This document shows, piece by piece, positions 8,797 through 17,751 of a DNA stretch of 64,000 nt. A program made the position numbers and the translations under genes. The stretch is from the NCBI GenBank assembly GCA_050916095.1, contig CP050901.1, positions 2,480,001-2,544,000 on the forward strand, read 5' to 3'. The DNA is from JANPCX01 sp050916095. Lineage in GTDB: Bacteria; Pseudomonadota; Gammaproteobacteria; Burkholderiales; Burkholderiaceae_C. The first letter of the stretch is position 1. Each line of letters starts with the position of its first letter. The notes under the pieces were generated by a model, which was not told where the DNA came from, ran no database searches, and saw only the letters and a list, made by a program, of their open reading frames with translations.

Positions 8797-10185
8797 ATGC
8801 AACTCGCCAAACCCGTGTCTCTTTCTGTACAGCCAGCAGCCGTCGTCCCGCCATCTGCTGCGGCCAGTCTCTCCACGTCAGCAACGACGACGACACCCTT
8901 TGCGACCCTGTTGGAGTCGCAACAGGGCGATCAAAAGCAGGGTTCGTTCGATAAAAACACGACCGGTGCAACCGAAGACAGGTCAATCGCACGGCAATCC
9001 GAAGCGACGGACAAACCACAAGAACCCAGCAAGGCACCCGCGAATGAGCGCACCGCAGAACGTCAGCTTGAGCGCAACCGCTTGAACGCACAGCGCGAGG
9101 CCAGACAACTCACCAACCGGCCCGTCACGCCCCACCCTTCCAACAAAGACACTGCGCAACAGACCGCAGCACCCGAAGACAGCACAGCGACCGATGACAC
9201 CGACAAGGATAAAAACCCCCCAGCCGAGTCTGAATTCAACCCGCTGACCTTGTTGCAATGGATCAGTGACCAGGCTGCTCAACCAGCGCTGGTGCCAAAT
9301 GGCGCTGCCGTCCCGCAGGACACGGTGCTGCCCGGCAGCGTGTTCTCAAATCGGCAGAGCACCAAAACCGCAGCCGACAACCCGGCGGCTTTGACATCCC
9401 TGTCGGTGGGCGAAAAAACACCCGGCGCACGCGGTGGATTCACCGGCAAAGTACCGCCAGCCAGCGGCCTGCTGATGTCACCCTCTGGTGCCGAGTCCAA
9501 GCAAGAGCCCAGCAGTGCAGACAAGTTCAACGCCAACGCTGTTGGCATGACCAGCGCGCTCACAGCAGGCGCAATAGGGTTGGATGGATCGAGCCGGGCG
9601 CAGGCGTCCTCCACGACCGAGGTCCTCGGCACCGTGGCCGGCGCAGTGCAGAAATCCCCTCCGAGCGCTGGAGCGTCTGAGGTCAACGGCAGCCCACAAG
9701 CGTTCACGCTGGGCGCAAAAACAAGTGCGTTGGCTGACAGCGTTCCAGTGAGCGTCAACCTGTCTGCTCCAGTTCAATCACCCGAGTTCCGTGAGTTGCT
9801 CGGCAGTCAGATCAGCCTCTTGGCCAAAGACGGCGTGCAAAGTGCAGAGTTGCACTTGAACCCAGCGGAGATGGGCCCCGTCTCCGTGCAAATCACCTTG
9901 GACGGCACCCAAGCCCGTGTGGACTTCGGCGCTGACTCTGCCCAGACCCGGCAGTTCATCGAAGCCAGTCTTCCCGAGTTGGCCACCGCTCTGCGAGATG
10001 CCGGCTTGACACTCAGCGGCGGCGGCGTGTCCCAGCATGCCCACGGCCGTGAAAACCAACAAGACAGCAACCGCACGGCCAGCAGGACCAACCGCCTGCG
10101 TGGCGAAGACGCTGGCGATGTAGCTCAGCACCAGCCGGTCAGCACACGCCGTGTGGTGCTGGGCGGGGTGGACGTGTACGCCTGA
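8797..10185 (+). CDS. fliK: Flagellar hook-length control protein FliK
   Basis: Molecular ruler that ends hook growth and switches the export apparatus to filament substrates. The N-terminal two thirds are low-complexity Ala/Thr/Ser/Lys sequence, as usual. The C-terminal domain carries the family signature LHLNPAEMGPVSVQITLDG, followed by VDFGADSAQTRQFIEASLPE. The start is uncertain: ATG 8797 has GAGG upstream and gives 462 residues without overlap. ATG 8722, after GGGGG, would overlap fliJ by 29 bases; the frame stays open to 8626. Confidence 0.93.
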   Translation: MQLAKPVSLSVQPAAVVPPSAAASLSTSATTTTPFATLLESQQGDQKQGSFDKNTTGATEDRSIARQSEATDKPQEPSKAPANERTAERQLERNRLNAQREARQLTNRPVTPHPSNKDTAQQTAAPEDSTATDDTDKDKNPPAESEFNPLTLLQWISDQAAQPALVPNGAAVPQDTVLPGSVFSNRQSTKTAADNPAALTSLSVGEKTPGARGGFTGKVPPASGLLMSPSGAESKQEPSSADKFNANAVGMTSALTAGAIGLDGSSRAQASSTTEVLGTVAGAVQKSPPSAGASEVNGSPQAFTLGAKTSALADSVPVSVNLSAPVQSPEFRELLGSQISLLAKDGVQSAELHLNPAEMGPVSVQITLDGTQARVDFGADSAQTRQFIEASLPELATALRDAGLTLSGGGVSQHAHGRENQQDSNRTASRTNRLRGEDAGDVAQHQPVSTRRVVLGGVDVYA

Positions 10186-10511
10186 GCGGGCCTTGTTCGC
10201 CAACTGAAAAGATCGTATCGGCCGCCAAGCCATTCGCAACCCAAACCCGCATGGTTCATCCGGGACGCGCTCATGCGACGGTGCATGGGCTAGAGCCTGG
10301 TGAGATACGCGGGCAAAAAACGACTGGGTGGGATGTGCGAGCCAAGGTCAGATGTCGCCCAGGTCTGACCCATAAACCCCCCGTTATTCAACGCATCCGC
10401 CGACGGTCGGCGCTTCCACAATCGGACGCATGAGACCAAGTCACAGCGCACAGTGGAAGGTGATGGCCCTTCACCAAATGCCCGCCAACACTAATTCTTG
10501 AAGGATTGAAC
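10186..10511. other. fliK-fliL intergenic region with a solitary repeat arm
   Basis: About 326 bp without a convincing gene. At 10296-10314 lies CCTGGTGAGATACGCGGGC, which matches the right terminal arm of the repeat element at 32112-32355 in 17 of 19 positions, but no core or opposite arm is nearby. A small GCCGAC/GTCGGC hairpin lies around 10399-10411. The region may be the remnant of a deleted element. Confidence 0.6.
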
Positions 10512-11177
10512 ATGGCCACCAAAGCCGCAGCCGCCCCTCCCGCAGCGCCACAAGCCGAGGAAGCCGTGCCCGCCAAAAAAGGCAAAAAGAAACTCATCAT
10601 CATTCTTGCTGCAGTGGTGTTGGTGTTGGCGGCTGCTGGCGGCGGCGCAGCCATTTTCCTCAAGAAGAAAGCGGCTGCTGCCGCAGAACTGGCCGATGCC
10701 GACACTGACGAGCACGTCGAACAATCCTCCTCCAAGCCCAAAGTGGACTTGAATCAGCCTCCGGTTTTCGTACCGCTGGACCCCTTCACCGTGAACTTGG
10801 CAGACAAAGAGTCCGACCGCTACGCCCAGATTGCGGTGACTCTGCAAGTGGAAAACGCGCAGTTCGCCGAAAAAATGAAGGCCTTAATGCCGGCCATACG
10901 CAACAGCATCTTGATGGTTCTGGCTCACAAGACATCCCAGGAACTGTTGGAACGCTCGGGCAAAGAAGCGTTGGCGCAAGAAATCATGCGGGAGGCGGCT
11001 CGTCCCATGGGCATTTACATCCCAGACGTTTCACCGTCAGAAACCAAAGCAGCACAGGAGTCCAACGAAGAGACCGAAGGAAAAGGAAAAGGCAAAAGCA
11101 AAAAAGCCAAACCCGCCTCAGAGGCTGCGGCGAACCCAATTCAACAAGTTCACTTTGCCAACTTCATCATCCAGTAA
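10512..11177 (+). CDS. fliL: Flagellar basal body-associated protein FliL
   Basis: Inner-membrane protein around the stator that supports torque generation. The 221-residue product has a lysine-rich N-terminus, one membrane helix (LIIILAAVVLVLAAAGGGAA, about residues 32-51) and a periplasmic domain with FVPLDPFTVNLAD and a conserved C-terminal VHFANFIIQ. A Lys/Gly/Glu-rich insert before the C-terminus makes it longer than the usual 150-180 residues. The ATG at 10512 has AAGGA six bases upstream and is preferred to the TTG at 10506. Confidence 0.95.
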   Translation: MATKAAAAPPAAPQAEEAVPAKKGKKKLIIILAAVVLVLAAAGGGAAIFLKKKAAAAAELADADTDEHVEQSSSKPKVDLNQPPVFVPLDPFTVNLADKESDRYAQIAVTLQVENAQFAEKMKALMPAIRNSILMVLAHKTSQELLERSGKEALAQEIMREAARPMGIYIPDVSPSETKAAQESNEETEGKGKGKSKKAKPASEAAANPIQQVHFANFIIQ

Positions 11178-11242
11178 GCCATGAACGCGGCCTGTTTCAT
11201 CGCAGTGATCGACCCACTCGCCACGCCCCGGCAGGACCTCGC

Positions 11243-12244
11243 ATGAACCAGCAAATTCTGTCGCAAGACGAAGTTGATGCGCTCTTGCAAGGCATCACCG
11301 GCGAGAGCCAAAAGCTTGAACAGGAAGAGGTTCAAACTGGTGGCATACGCGACTACGACATCTCCAGCCAAGAGCGCATTGTTCGCGGGCGCATGCCCAC
11401 GATGGAGATCATCAACGAACGTTTTGCGCGCAACATTCGCATTGGCCTTTTCAACTTCATTCGTAAGAGCCCTGAAATTTCCATTGGTGGCATCAAGGTA
11501 CAGAAATACAGCGCGTTTTTGCGTGAAATCGTGGTGCCCACCAACTTCAACATCGTCAGCGTCAGGCCCCTGCGCGGCGCAGGACTCATCGTTTGCGATC
11601 CGACCTTGGTGTTTGCGGTGATCGATGCGCTCTTTGGCGGCGCAGGCAAGTTCCACACCCGAATTGAGGGCCGCGATTTTTCACCCACCGAGCAGCGCAT
11701 CATCATGCGTTTGGTTGAGGTGGTGACTGCCGAATACAAAAAAGCCTGGTATGGCATTTACCCCTTGGAGCTGGAGTACCAGCGCTCGGAGATGCAACCG
11801 CAGTTTGCCAACATCGCCACCCCGAGTGAGATTGTGGTGGCCACGTCCTTCACGCTGGAGATTGGTGAGACGTCAGGGACGATTCACTTTTGCATTCCTT
11901 ATTCCACGCTGGAGCCGATTCGTGATGTGCTGTATTCCACCATTCAAGGTGACAGCAACGAGCCAGACCGGCGCTGGGTGAATTTACTGAAAGAACAAAT
12001 TCAATCGGCCAATGTGGACTTGGTGGCCGAGCTGGCGCAAGCGCCTGCGACTGTGGAGCAATTGCTGGCCTTCAAACCCGGTGACTTCATTGAACTGGAT
12101 TTGAAACCCGACATCGTCGCCAAGATCGCTGGCGTTCCCATCCTGGCATGCCACTACGGCACCGCCAATGGCCGATACGCCCTCAAAGTGGACGAGTTAC
12201 TCACCACCTCACACACTGGTTGGTTAGGAGAACCCAATGTCTGA
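11243..12244 (+). CDS. fliM: Flagellar motor switch protein FliM
   Basis: C-ring protein that binds phosphorylated CheY and sets the direction of rotation. The 333-residue product begins with the conserved CheY-binding peptide (LSQDEVDALLQGI). The CheC-like middle domain follows (GGAGKFHTRIEGRDFSPTEQ), then the FliN-like C-terminal domain (LLAFKPGDFIELDLKPDI). The last bases overlap the start of fliN by eight. Confidence 0.98.
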   Translation: MNQQILSQDEVDALLQGITGESQKLEQEEVQTGGIRDYDISSQERIVRGRMPTMEIINERFARNIRIGLFNFIRKSPEISIGGIKVQKYSAFLREIVVPTNFNIVSVRPLRGAGLIVCDPTLVFAVIDALFGGAGKFHTRIEGRDFSPTEQRIIMRLVEVVTAEYKKAWYGIYPLELEYQRSEMQPQFANIATPSEIVVATSFTLEIGETSGTIHFCIPYSTLEPIRDVLYSTIQGDSNEPDRRWVNLLKEQIQSANVDLVAELAQAPATVEQLLAFKPGDFIELDLKPDIVAKIAGVPILACHYGTANGRYALKVDELLTTSHTGWLGEPNV

Positions 12245-12686
12245 CGAAAACGAAGCCTCCATGTCTGAAGAAGACGCCATGGCCGCTGAATGGGCGGCGG
12301 CGCTGTCCGAAGCCAAGCCGGAAACGACGACCGATAACGCCATCGCGGCACTCGGGGCAGACGCCGCCACGCCTGCCGCCTTCACCAACTTTGGTGAGGA
12401 TGTGCCCGCCACTGCGGGCAATGACATCAACATGATCCTGGACATCCCTGTGCAACTCACGGTGGAGCTTGGCCGGACCCGCATCCCGATCAAACACATC
12501 TTGCAGTTGGCGCAAGGCTCGGTCGTGGAACTGGAAGCCATGGCCGGTGAGCCCATGGATGTGCTGGTGAACGGTTACCTGATTGCACAGGGCGAGGTGG
12601 TGGTGGTGAACGAAAAGTTCGGCATCCGCTTGACCGACATCGTGACCCCATCCGAACGCATGAGACGATTGAGCCGCTCGTCGTGA
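12237..12686 (+). CDS. fliN: Flagellar motor switch protein FliN
   Basis: C-ring component that works with FliM and docks FliH for export. The 149-residue protein has an acidic N-terminus (about 60 residues) and the SpoA domain from about residue 65. Typical segments are ILDIPVQLTVELGRTRIPIK, GSVVELEAMAGEPMDVLVNG and GEVVVVNEKFGIRLTDIV. It overlaps fliM by eight bases. Confidence 0.98.
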   Translation: MSDENEASMSEEDAMAAEWAAALSEAKPETTTDNAIAALGADAATPAAFTNFGEDVPATAGNDINMILDIPVQLTVELGRTRIPIKHILQLAQGSVVELEAMAGEPMDVLVNGYLIAQGEVVVVNEKFGIRLTDIVTPSERMRRLSRSS

Positions 12687-12708
12687 GCGAACAATTGGAA
12701 ATTTTGAT

Positions 12709-13062
12709 ATGAACGCTACAGCTAGCCCCATTGGCATGAGTTCGGTACTGTGGTTTTTGGCCATCGTCGCCCTGATTCCTATCACCCTGTGGTTGCTCAA
12801 ACGCACGCCCATGGGCAGCGGCACCAACAACCAATTGATGCGCACCGTCGCCGTGCTGCCTTTGTCACCCAGCCAACGCATCTTGACTGTGGAAGTAGGT
12901 CATGGTGAAGAGCGCCGCTGGCTGGTGCTGGGCATCACACCACAAAACATCAGTACCTTGCACACCATGGACCCGCAAGGCGACGCCGTCGCACCCACCA
13001 CCCCGCCCACCGCTGCGGCATCGTTTGCTGAGCTGCTTGGAAATTTACGCGGCAAACGCTGA
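12709..13062 (+). CDS. fliO: Flagellar biosynthetic protein FliO
   Basis: Membrane scaffold that helps FliP assemble into the export gate. The 117-residue product has one N-terminal helix (SSVLWFLAIVALIPITLWLL) and a small cytoplasmic domain with RTVAVLPLSPSQRILTVEVG and WLVLGITPQNISTLH, both typical of FliO. Position between fliN and fliP supports the call. Confidence 0.93.
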   Translation: MNATASPIGMSSVLWFLAIVALIPITLWLLKRTPMGSGTNNQLMRTVAVLPLSPSQRILTVEVGHGEERRWLVLGITPQNISTLHTMDPQGDAVAPTTPPTAAASFAELLGNLRGKR

Positions 13063-13072
13063 GACTTAAGGC

Positions 13073-13852
13073 ATGAAGCCAAGCGCCAAATCCATCGCCA
13101 AAAGCTTGTTGTGCTTGTTGCTCACAGCACCGCTCTTGGCGTGGGCACAAGCGGGCGGTGCAACAACCAACCCAGGTGGCGCCAGCCTGCCCTTGATGGT
13201 GGCGCAAGGAGCAGGTGGCACGAGCTACTCCGTGCCTATTCAAACCCTGCTGTTCTTCACCGCACTGAGTTTTTTGCCCGCCGTGTTGCTGATGATGACC
13301 AGCTTCACCCGCATCGTCATCGTGCTGAGTTTGTTGCGCCAAGCGTTGGGCACGCAAGCCGCGCCACCCAACCAAGTGATTGTGGGTTTGAGCCTTTTCC
13401 TCACTTTTTTTGTGATGGGCCCCACGCTAGACAAGGTTTATGCCGACGCCTACGAACCCTACAGCGCCAACAAAATCTCCTTTGATGAGGCCCTCAAGCG
13501 CGGTGAAGTCCCCATGCGTGAGTTCATGCTCAAACAAACTCGGCAGACCGACCTGGCCTTGTTCTCCAAGCTGGCCAAGGTTGACAGCAAAGTACCGGCG
13601 GCCGAGGTGCCATTCAAGGTGCTGGTACCCGCCTTTGTGACAAGCGAACTCAAAAGCGCGTTTCAGATTGGCTTTTTGATCTTCATTCCCTTTCTCATCA
13701 TTGACATGATCGTCGCCAGCGTATTGATGAGCCTCGGGATGATGATGCTCAGCCCCGTGCTGGTCGCCCTGCCCTTCAAGCTGATGCTTTTTGTGTTGGC
13801 CGATGGTTGGAATTTGTTGATTGGTTCACTGGCTGCGAGTTTTGCCGTATGA
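13073..13852 (+). CDS. fliP: Flagellar export gate protein FliP
   Basis: Forms the core pore of the flagellar type III export gate with FliQ and FliR. The 259-residue protein has a cleavable-looking signal (LLCLLLTAPLLAWAQA). It also has the conserved MMTSFTRIVIVLSLLRQALG segment and FLIFIPFLIIDMIVASVLMS near the C-terminus. Its TGA stop overlaps the fliQ ATG (ATGA). Confidence 0.98.
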   Translation: MKPSAKSIAKSLLCLLLTAPLLAWAQAGGATTNPGGASLPLMVAQGAGGTSYSVPIQTLLFFTALSFLPAVLLMMTSFTRIVIVLSLLRQALGTQAAPPNQVIVGLSLFLTFFVMGPTLDKVYADAYEPYSANKISFDEALKRGEVPMREFMLKQTRQTDLALFSKLAKVDSKVPAAEVPFKVLVPAFVTSELKSAFQIGFLIFIPFLIIDMIVASVLMSLGMMMLSPVLVALPFKLMLFVLADGWNLLIGSLAASFAV

Positions 13853-14118
13853 ATGCACAAGGCGTCCTCACCATCGGGCAACAAGCCCTCTACATGCTGC
13901 TGATGATTTCAGCCCCGGTCTTGCTCACGGTGTTGGTCGTCGGTTTGGTGGTGAGCATTTTTCAGGCGGCCACACAAATCAACGAAGCCACCTTGTCCTT
14001 CGTGCCCAAAATCATTGCGGCGGTGGCTGTGCTGGCCTTGGCGGGCCCGTGGATGCTGAACACCTTGGTGGAGTACTTGCAGCGGACCTTGCAGGCGATT
14101 CCCACGGTAGTGGGATAG
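13849..14118 (+). CDS. fliQ: Flagellar export gate protein FliQ
   Basis: Two-helix export gate subunit. The start is the ATG at 13849 that overlaps the fliP stop, giving the standard 89 residues (MNAQGVLTIGQQALYMLLMI). Upstream in-frame codons overlap fliP and are not used. The normal neighbour fliR is displaced by a 664-bp non-coding stretch. Confidence 0.97.
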   Translation: MNAQGVLTIGQQALYMLLMISAPVLLTVLVVGLVVSIFQAATQINEATLSFVPKIIAAVAVLALAGPWMLNTLVEYLQRTLQAIPTVVG

Positions 14119-14181
14119 GGGCGCTGATGGGCGCAGCTTGGCACGCCTCTTTTTCTTGCCTTCGGGTTGGGTGTGTTTGTT

Positions 14182-14725
14182 CTCGGTGTACCGCGCCGGG
14201 TATTCGGCCCGGCAGCCGAGTAACTTTCTTTGCTGGTGCAAAGAAAGTCACCAAAGAAACACCTAACACCAGCCTATTTGAGCGGTGTTCGCTCAACTGC
14301 TTGACCCGGTTACAACGGGTTGTTCGGTTAGGGGCAACAAGCATTCACGGCGACGTTAATGGCTTGTTATTCCATCATCGTTTGCCCGCCACCTCCGTCA
14401 TTCCCGCGAAGGCGGGAATCCAGGTGGTCTCAGTAAATGATCCACTGGATGCAACGCGAGACATTTCCTGGATTCCCGCCTTCGCGGGAATGACGAACAC
14501 CTGGGAGCACAGGAAGCGCGAGGTGATGTCTCGAAAAGACCAACCGAAAACGTTGCCCGAACGCCAGTGGCCACTGGCCGAACCCAGTCCCCACGTCTGC
14601 GCTTCAGCATCAAGTCATCACTCCCCAAATAGGCTGGTGTTCAGGTGTTTTCTTGGTGACTTCTTTTGCACCAGCAAAAGAAGTTACTCGGCCGCCGGGC
14701 CGAACACCCGGCGCGGTGCACCGAG
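14182..14725. repeat. Dispersed palindromic repeat element, copy B (544 bp) between fliQ and fliR
   Basis: Occupies most of the 14119-14782 gap. The outer inverted repeat is CTCGGTGTACCGCGCCGGG at 14182-14200, with its near-perfect complement at 14707-14725. Next inwards is the GGTGCAAAGAAAGTCACCAA / AATAGGCTGGTGTT pair shared with copy A at 1820-2280. The centre holds a perfect 28-bp inverted repeat at 14397-14424 and 14467-14494, built on GTCATTCCCGCGAAGGCGGG. No credible coding sequence was seen. Confidence 0.88.
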
Positions 14726-14782
14726 AAAAAAGCCCCCAGCAGAAAGCAACCCAAAAAGGCAAGAGGATGAAAGGTCATCGCC

Positions 14783-15544
14783 ATGTTGACCTTCACCGAA
14801 GCCGATGTTCTGGCCTGGGTCAGCCCCCTCTTGTGGCCCTTCCTTCGTGTGCTGGCTCTCTTCGGCGCACTGCCGGTGCTGTCGCAACGTGCGGTTCCCG
14901 TGCGGCTGCGTATCGCGCTGTCCGCCCTCATCGTGTTGTGCGCCCAAGTAAGCCTGCCTCCCATGCCTGTAGTGGCGCTGGACAGCAGCGTCGCGTTTTT
15001 GCTGGTGGTTCAGCAACTGCTGATTGGGCTTTCTTTGGGTTTTGCGGTACGCATCATCTTCGCCGCCGTGGAGTTCGCCGGGGAAATTGTGGGCTTGCAG
15101 ATGGGCCTGAACTTTGCGGGCTTTTTTGACCCGGCCACAGGCGGACAAACCACAGCGGTGAGTCGATTTTTTGGCGTGACGGTGAGCTGGCTCTTCATGG
15201 TGCTCGGAGGCCACTTGCTGCTCATCGCAGCCGTGGTGCAGAGTTTTCACTCCTTCCCGGTATCAGCAGAGCCTTTTGCTTTCTTGCGCGCCACCCAACC
15301 GCAAACCTGGGGCAGCGAGATTTTCTCGCTGGGGCTGTGGATTGCATTGCCCATGATTGCCATGCTGCTGTTTGCCAACCTCGTGCTGGGCATCATCTCG
15401 CGTGTCGCGCCGCAAATGAACATTTACGCCATTGGTTTTCCAGTCACCGTCTCACTGGGGTTGATTGGTTTGCTGCTCACCCTGCCCGTCATGGAAGCTC
15501 CTTTCACGATGGCACTGGAGCGCATGCTGGCGTATTTTCAGTAG
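14783..15544 (+). CDS. fliR: Flagellar export gate protein FliR
   Basis: Third membrane component of the flagellar export gate. The 253-residue protein has the expected multiple helices and conserved segments FLRVLALFGALPVLSQRAVP, GLQMGLNFAGFFDPATGGQT and RVAPQMNIYAIGFPVTVSLG. It is the last recognisable flagellar gene here and is separated from fliQ by a repeat element. It may need its own promoter or rely on read-through. Confidence 0.97.
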   Translation: MLTFTEADVLAWVSPLLWPFLRVLALFGALPVLSQRAVPVRLRIALSALIVLCAQVSLPPMPVVALDSSVAFLLVVQQLLIGLSLGFAVRIIFAAVEFAGEIVGLQMGLNFAGFFDPATGGQTTAVSRFFGVTVSWLFMVLGGHLLLIAAVVQSFHSFPVSAEPFAFLRATQPQTWGSEIFSLGLWIALPMIAMLLFANLVLGIISRVAPQMNIYAIGFPVTVSLGLIGLLLTLPVMEAPFTMALERMLAYFQ

Positions 15545-15665
15545 CGGTCAACGCCCTCCTGTCTCGTCCAAATCTTGCGCTGGATCAAAGCGGCGTCTCT
15601 GTCCCCTTCTAAGATGAGTTGCCCATCACGTTCAGGACACTTTCTAGGAATCAAGGGATCGCCTT

Positions 15666-16694
15666 ATGAACACCCCCATCCCAACGCCAGCCGAGTCCCT
15701 CACCGGCGGCTCGGTGCGCGTCCCCAGCACCATCTTGACCAGCTTGGGTGCGCAGATTGCGCAATCCGCCGTGCGCTTGCAACAGGAGACGGGCTTGTCT
15801 GCGCCCGCCAAGGAAACCTTGTGTGAACTGGAGGCCTTGGGACTGCAGCTTCAAGAGTTGGTGCATGGGCTGGGTGTGCCCACGTGGCGCAATGCCGAAC
15901 CGGTGGATCTACTCGCAGCGTTGCACCAGGCCCACGGCCTTTGGTTGACCGAGCTGGCCCGGCGGGGCAGTGTGATGCATGTCAGCGGCCAATCCGTCAC
16001 GGTTCGAATCAACCCAGCCCTTTTGCAACAAGCCATCGATTTGTTGATTGAACATGGCAGCTCAGGAGCTGGACACTTCACCTTGGCCACCGAGAGCCTG
16101 CAAACCGAAGGCCCAGCGCTGCTGCGCATGACGAGCACGGCCGAAGAAGCCCTGCCCCATGAATTGCATTGGCAATTGCTGCGATTGGTTGCACGCGCCC
16201 ATGACTGGGTACTTCAACACGAGCCGTCCGTGAGCAGCGTCGGGCCGCCCATGCAGCGCATGACTTGCCAGTTTGGTGCGACCACGGCCTTTGCCAGCAC
16301 AGAGGGCCTGCCACGTGCCAAGATACCTCCGCACGCTCGTATCTTGGTCATCGACCACGATGAGTTCACACGTTTTCATGCGGCGCAGTTGATAGAGGCC
16401 GTTGGTGCACGCGCAGATTGCGTCAGCAGCCTCCACCAAGCCCGCCTGGCCCTGAACGACGGCGACCCAGCGGCGGTGGTCACCGGAATTGCCATAGACC
16501 ATCCCGAGGCCCAGGAATTTTTCGAAGATTTGCGAGAGCGTTTGCCGCATCTCGCATTGATCGAACTCGTCGATCAAGCCTTCGTTTTCTCAACCTCGAC
16601 ACCACAAGGTGATGCACCGGCACGCATCGCGCGCCAGGACCTGGCCAACACCTTGGTGTGGTCCTTGGGTCAAGAGATTTCACTGTCCGCCTGA
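15666..16694 (+). CDS. Degenerate histidine kinase-like ATPase plus receiver-like protein
   Basis: Function unknown. The 342-residue product has a helical N-terminus (residues 25-70), a region resembling the ATP-binding half of a histidine kinase (about 75-210), and a receiver-like domain (about 224-335). In the kinase part, NPALLQQAIDLLIEHG stands where the N-box would be. The receiver-like part opens with ARILVIDHDEFTR. The kinase part lacks a recognisable phosphoacceptor His, N-box Asn and glycine boxes. The receiver keeps the first acidic pair but has no Asp at the expected phosphorylation position (AVVTGIAIDHP). It begins 121 bp after fliR and may be a non-catalytic signalling scaffold. 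Confidence 0.55.
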   Translation: MNTPIPTPAESLTGGSVRVPSTILTSLGAQIAQSAVRLQQETGLSAPAKETLCELEALGLQLQELVHGLGVPTWRNAEPVDLLAALHQAHGLWLTELARRGSVMHVSGQSVTVRINPALLQQAIDLLIEHGSSGAGHFTLATESLQTEGPALLRMTSTAEEALPHELHWQLLRLVARAHDWVLQHEPSVSSVGPPMQRMTCQFGATTAFASTEGLPRAKIPPHARILVIDHDEFTRFHAAQLIEAVGARADCVSSLHQARLALNDGDPAAVVTGIAIDHPEAQEFFEDLRERLPHLALIELVDQAFVFSTSTPQGDAPARIARQDLANTLVWSLGQEISLSA

Positions 16695-16723
16695 TGCAGC
16701 GGCGCAGCGCAAGCACGCAGCGG

Positions 16724-17476
16724 TTAAATCTTGCGACCAGGTGGGCTGCCTCGCCCAGACGATGACGGACGCGGACGCGCCGAACGCTCGGGAGGGCGTG
16801 GCCCACGGTGCTGAGGTCCGGGGCGCATGGCGGCTTCTTTGGCTTCTTGCTCAGCCTGCGCCAATACCGCGTCCAGCGCTTCTTCGGGCAGTCCATTCAG
16901 TGCGCAAAAATTGGCCCGAGTCAGCGTGGTGTTTTGAAAGCTGCGGAGCAAGGAGGCGCGTTTCAGGCGGGCTTGTTCTTCTTGCTGGCGTCTGGCGTCG
17001 TTGTTGGCACGCCTGCGAGCCAGCTCTTCGAGTGCGGCCTGTTTGTGCTCGCCGTTGACTTCGCCAGCGGGTTGCCCATCCAAATCCACGCGGTGAGGCG
17101 CTTTGCTCACCGCAATCAAGTACGACGTGCTGCCGGTGTGGCGGCGAAAGAAAGCGGACAGCACTTGTTTGCTGAACACGCCTGGCGCACGCGCTTGAAT
17201 GTCCACCTGAATCCGCAACTTCAGCGGTTTCACGGCGCCCGAAAACAAGGCGGGGAAAAGCGCTCTGAGGCGGTCACCGCACTGGGCGGGCGACATGGCC
17301 AGCACTTTGGCGGCAGGCACTGCAGCCGCTTCAACGGCCGACGATTCGGTGGATGCCTGGGCATCTGGTGCGGCATCCAGAGGCGGCGCGACGGACTCCA
17401 AGGGGGGTTGCACCTGCGGCTCGGCAGACACAGCAATTTCAGAAGGTGAGACAGACGCAGGAATGGCAGAGGACAT
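16724..17476 (-). CDS. ProQ/FinO-family RNA-binding protein
   Basis: Likely RNA chaperone that binds structured 3' ends and small RNAs. The 250-residue protein has an Ala/Pro/Glu-rich N-terminus (about 70 residues) and a central ProQ/FinO domain (about 75-170). Telling segments are LFPALFSGAVKPLKLRIQVD, FFRRHTGSTSYL and HRVDLDGQPAGEV. A basic Arg/Gln-rich helix and an Arg/Pro/Gly tail follow. I chose ATG 17476 (MSSAIPAS) over an upstream in-frame ATG at 17539, since the domain and acidic linker begin after it. It is transcribed towards the previous gene. Confidence 0.88.
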   Translation of the reverse strand: MSSAIPASVSPSEIAVSAEPQVQPPLESVAPPLDAAPDAQASTESSAVEAAAVPAAKVLAMSPAQCGDRLRALFPALFSGAVKPLKLRIQVDIQARAPGVFSKQVLSAFFRRHTGSTSYLIAVSKAPHRVDLDGQPAGEVNGEHKQAALEELARRRANNDARRQQEEQARLKRASLLRSFQNTTLTRANFCALNGLPEEALDAVLAQAEQEAKEAAMRPGPQHRGPRPPERSARPRPSSSGRGSPPGRKI

Positions 17477-17751
17477 GGCACGAATTGACGCAAAGAAAAC
17501 CTGCGATTGTGCCCTTGTCTGCTGTGTGTTCCACGCCATGCCAATCTGCGGTTGTTACCAAGGGATGATCTGCACAACTCGTTGCAGACTGTGGCAGCAC
17601 GGGCTCGGGCGGTCTACGGCGTTGTTTTTCTTGCCAATAGGCCTAACGCCCCGGGCACCCGGGCAAGGGCTTTAACAACGCCCAGCGCGGTTTGGCATAC
17701 CGGCGCAGGGGTAATTGACTGACATAGTAGGACCAGCCCACGCAGGCCCTC

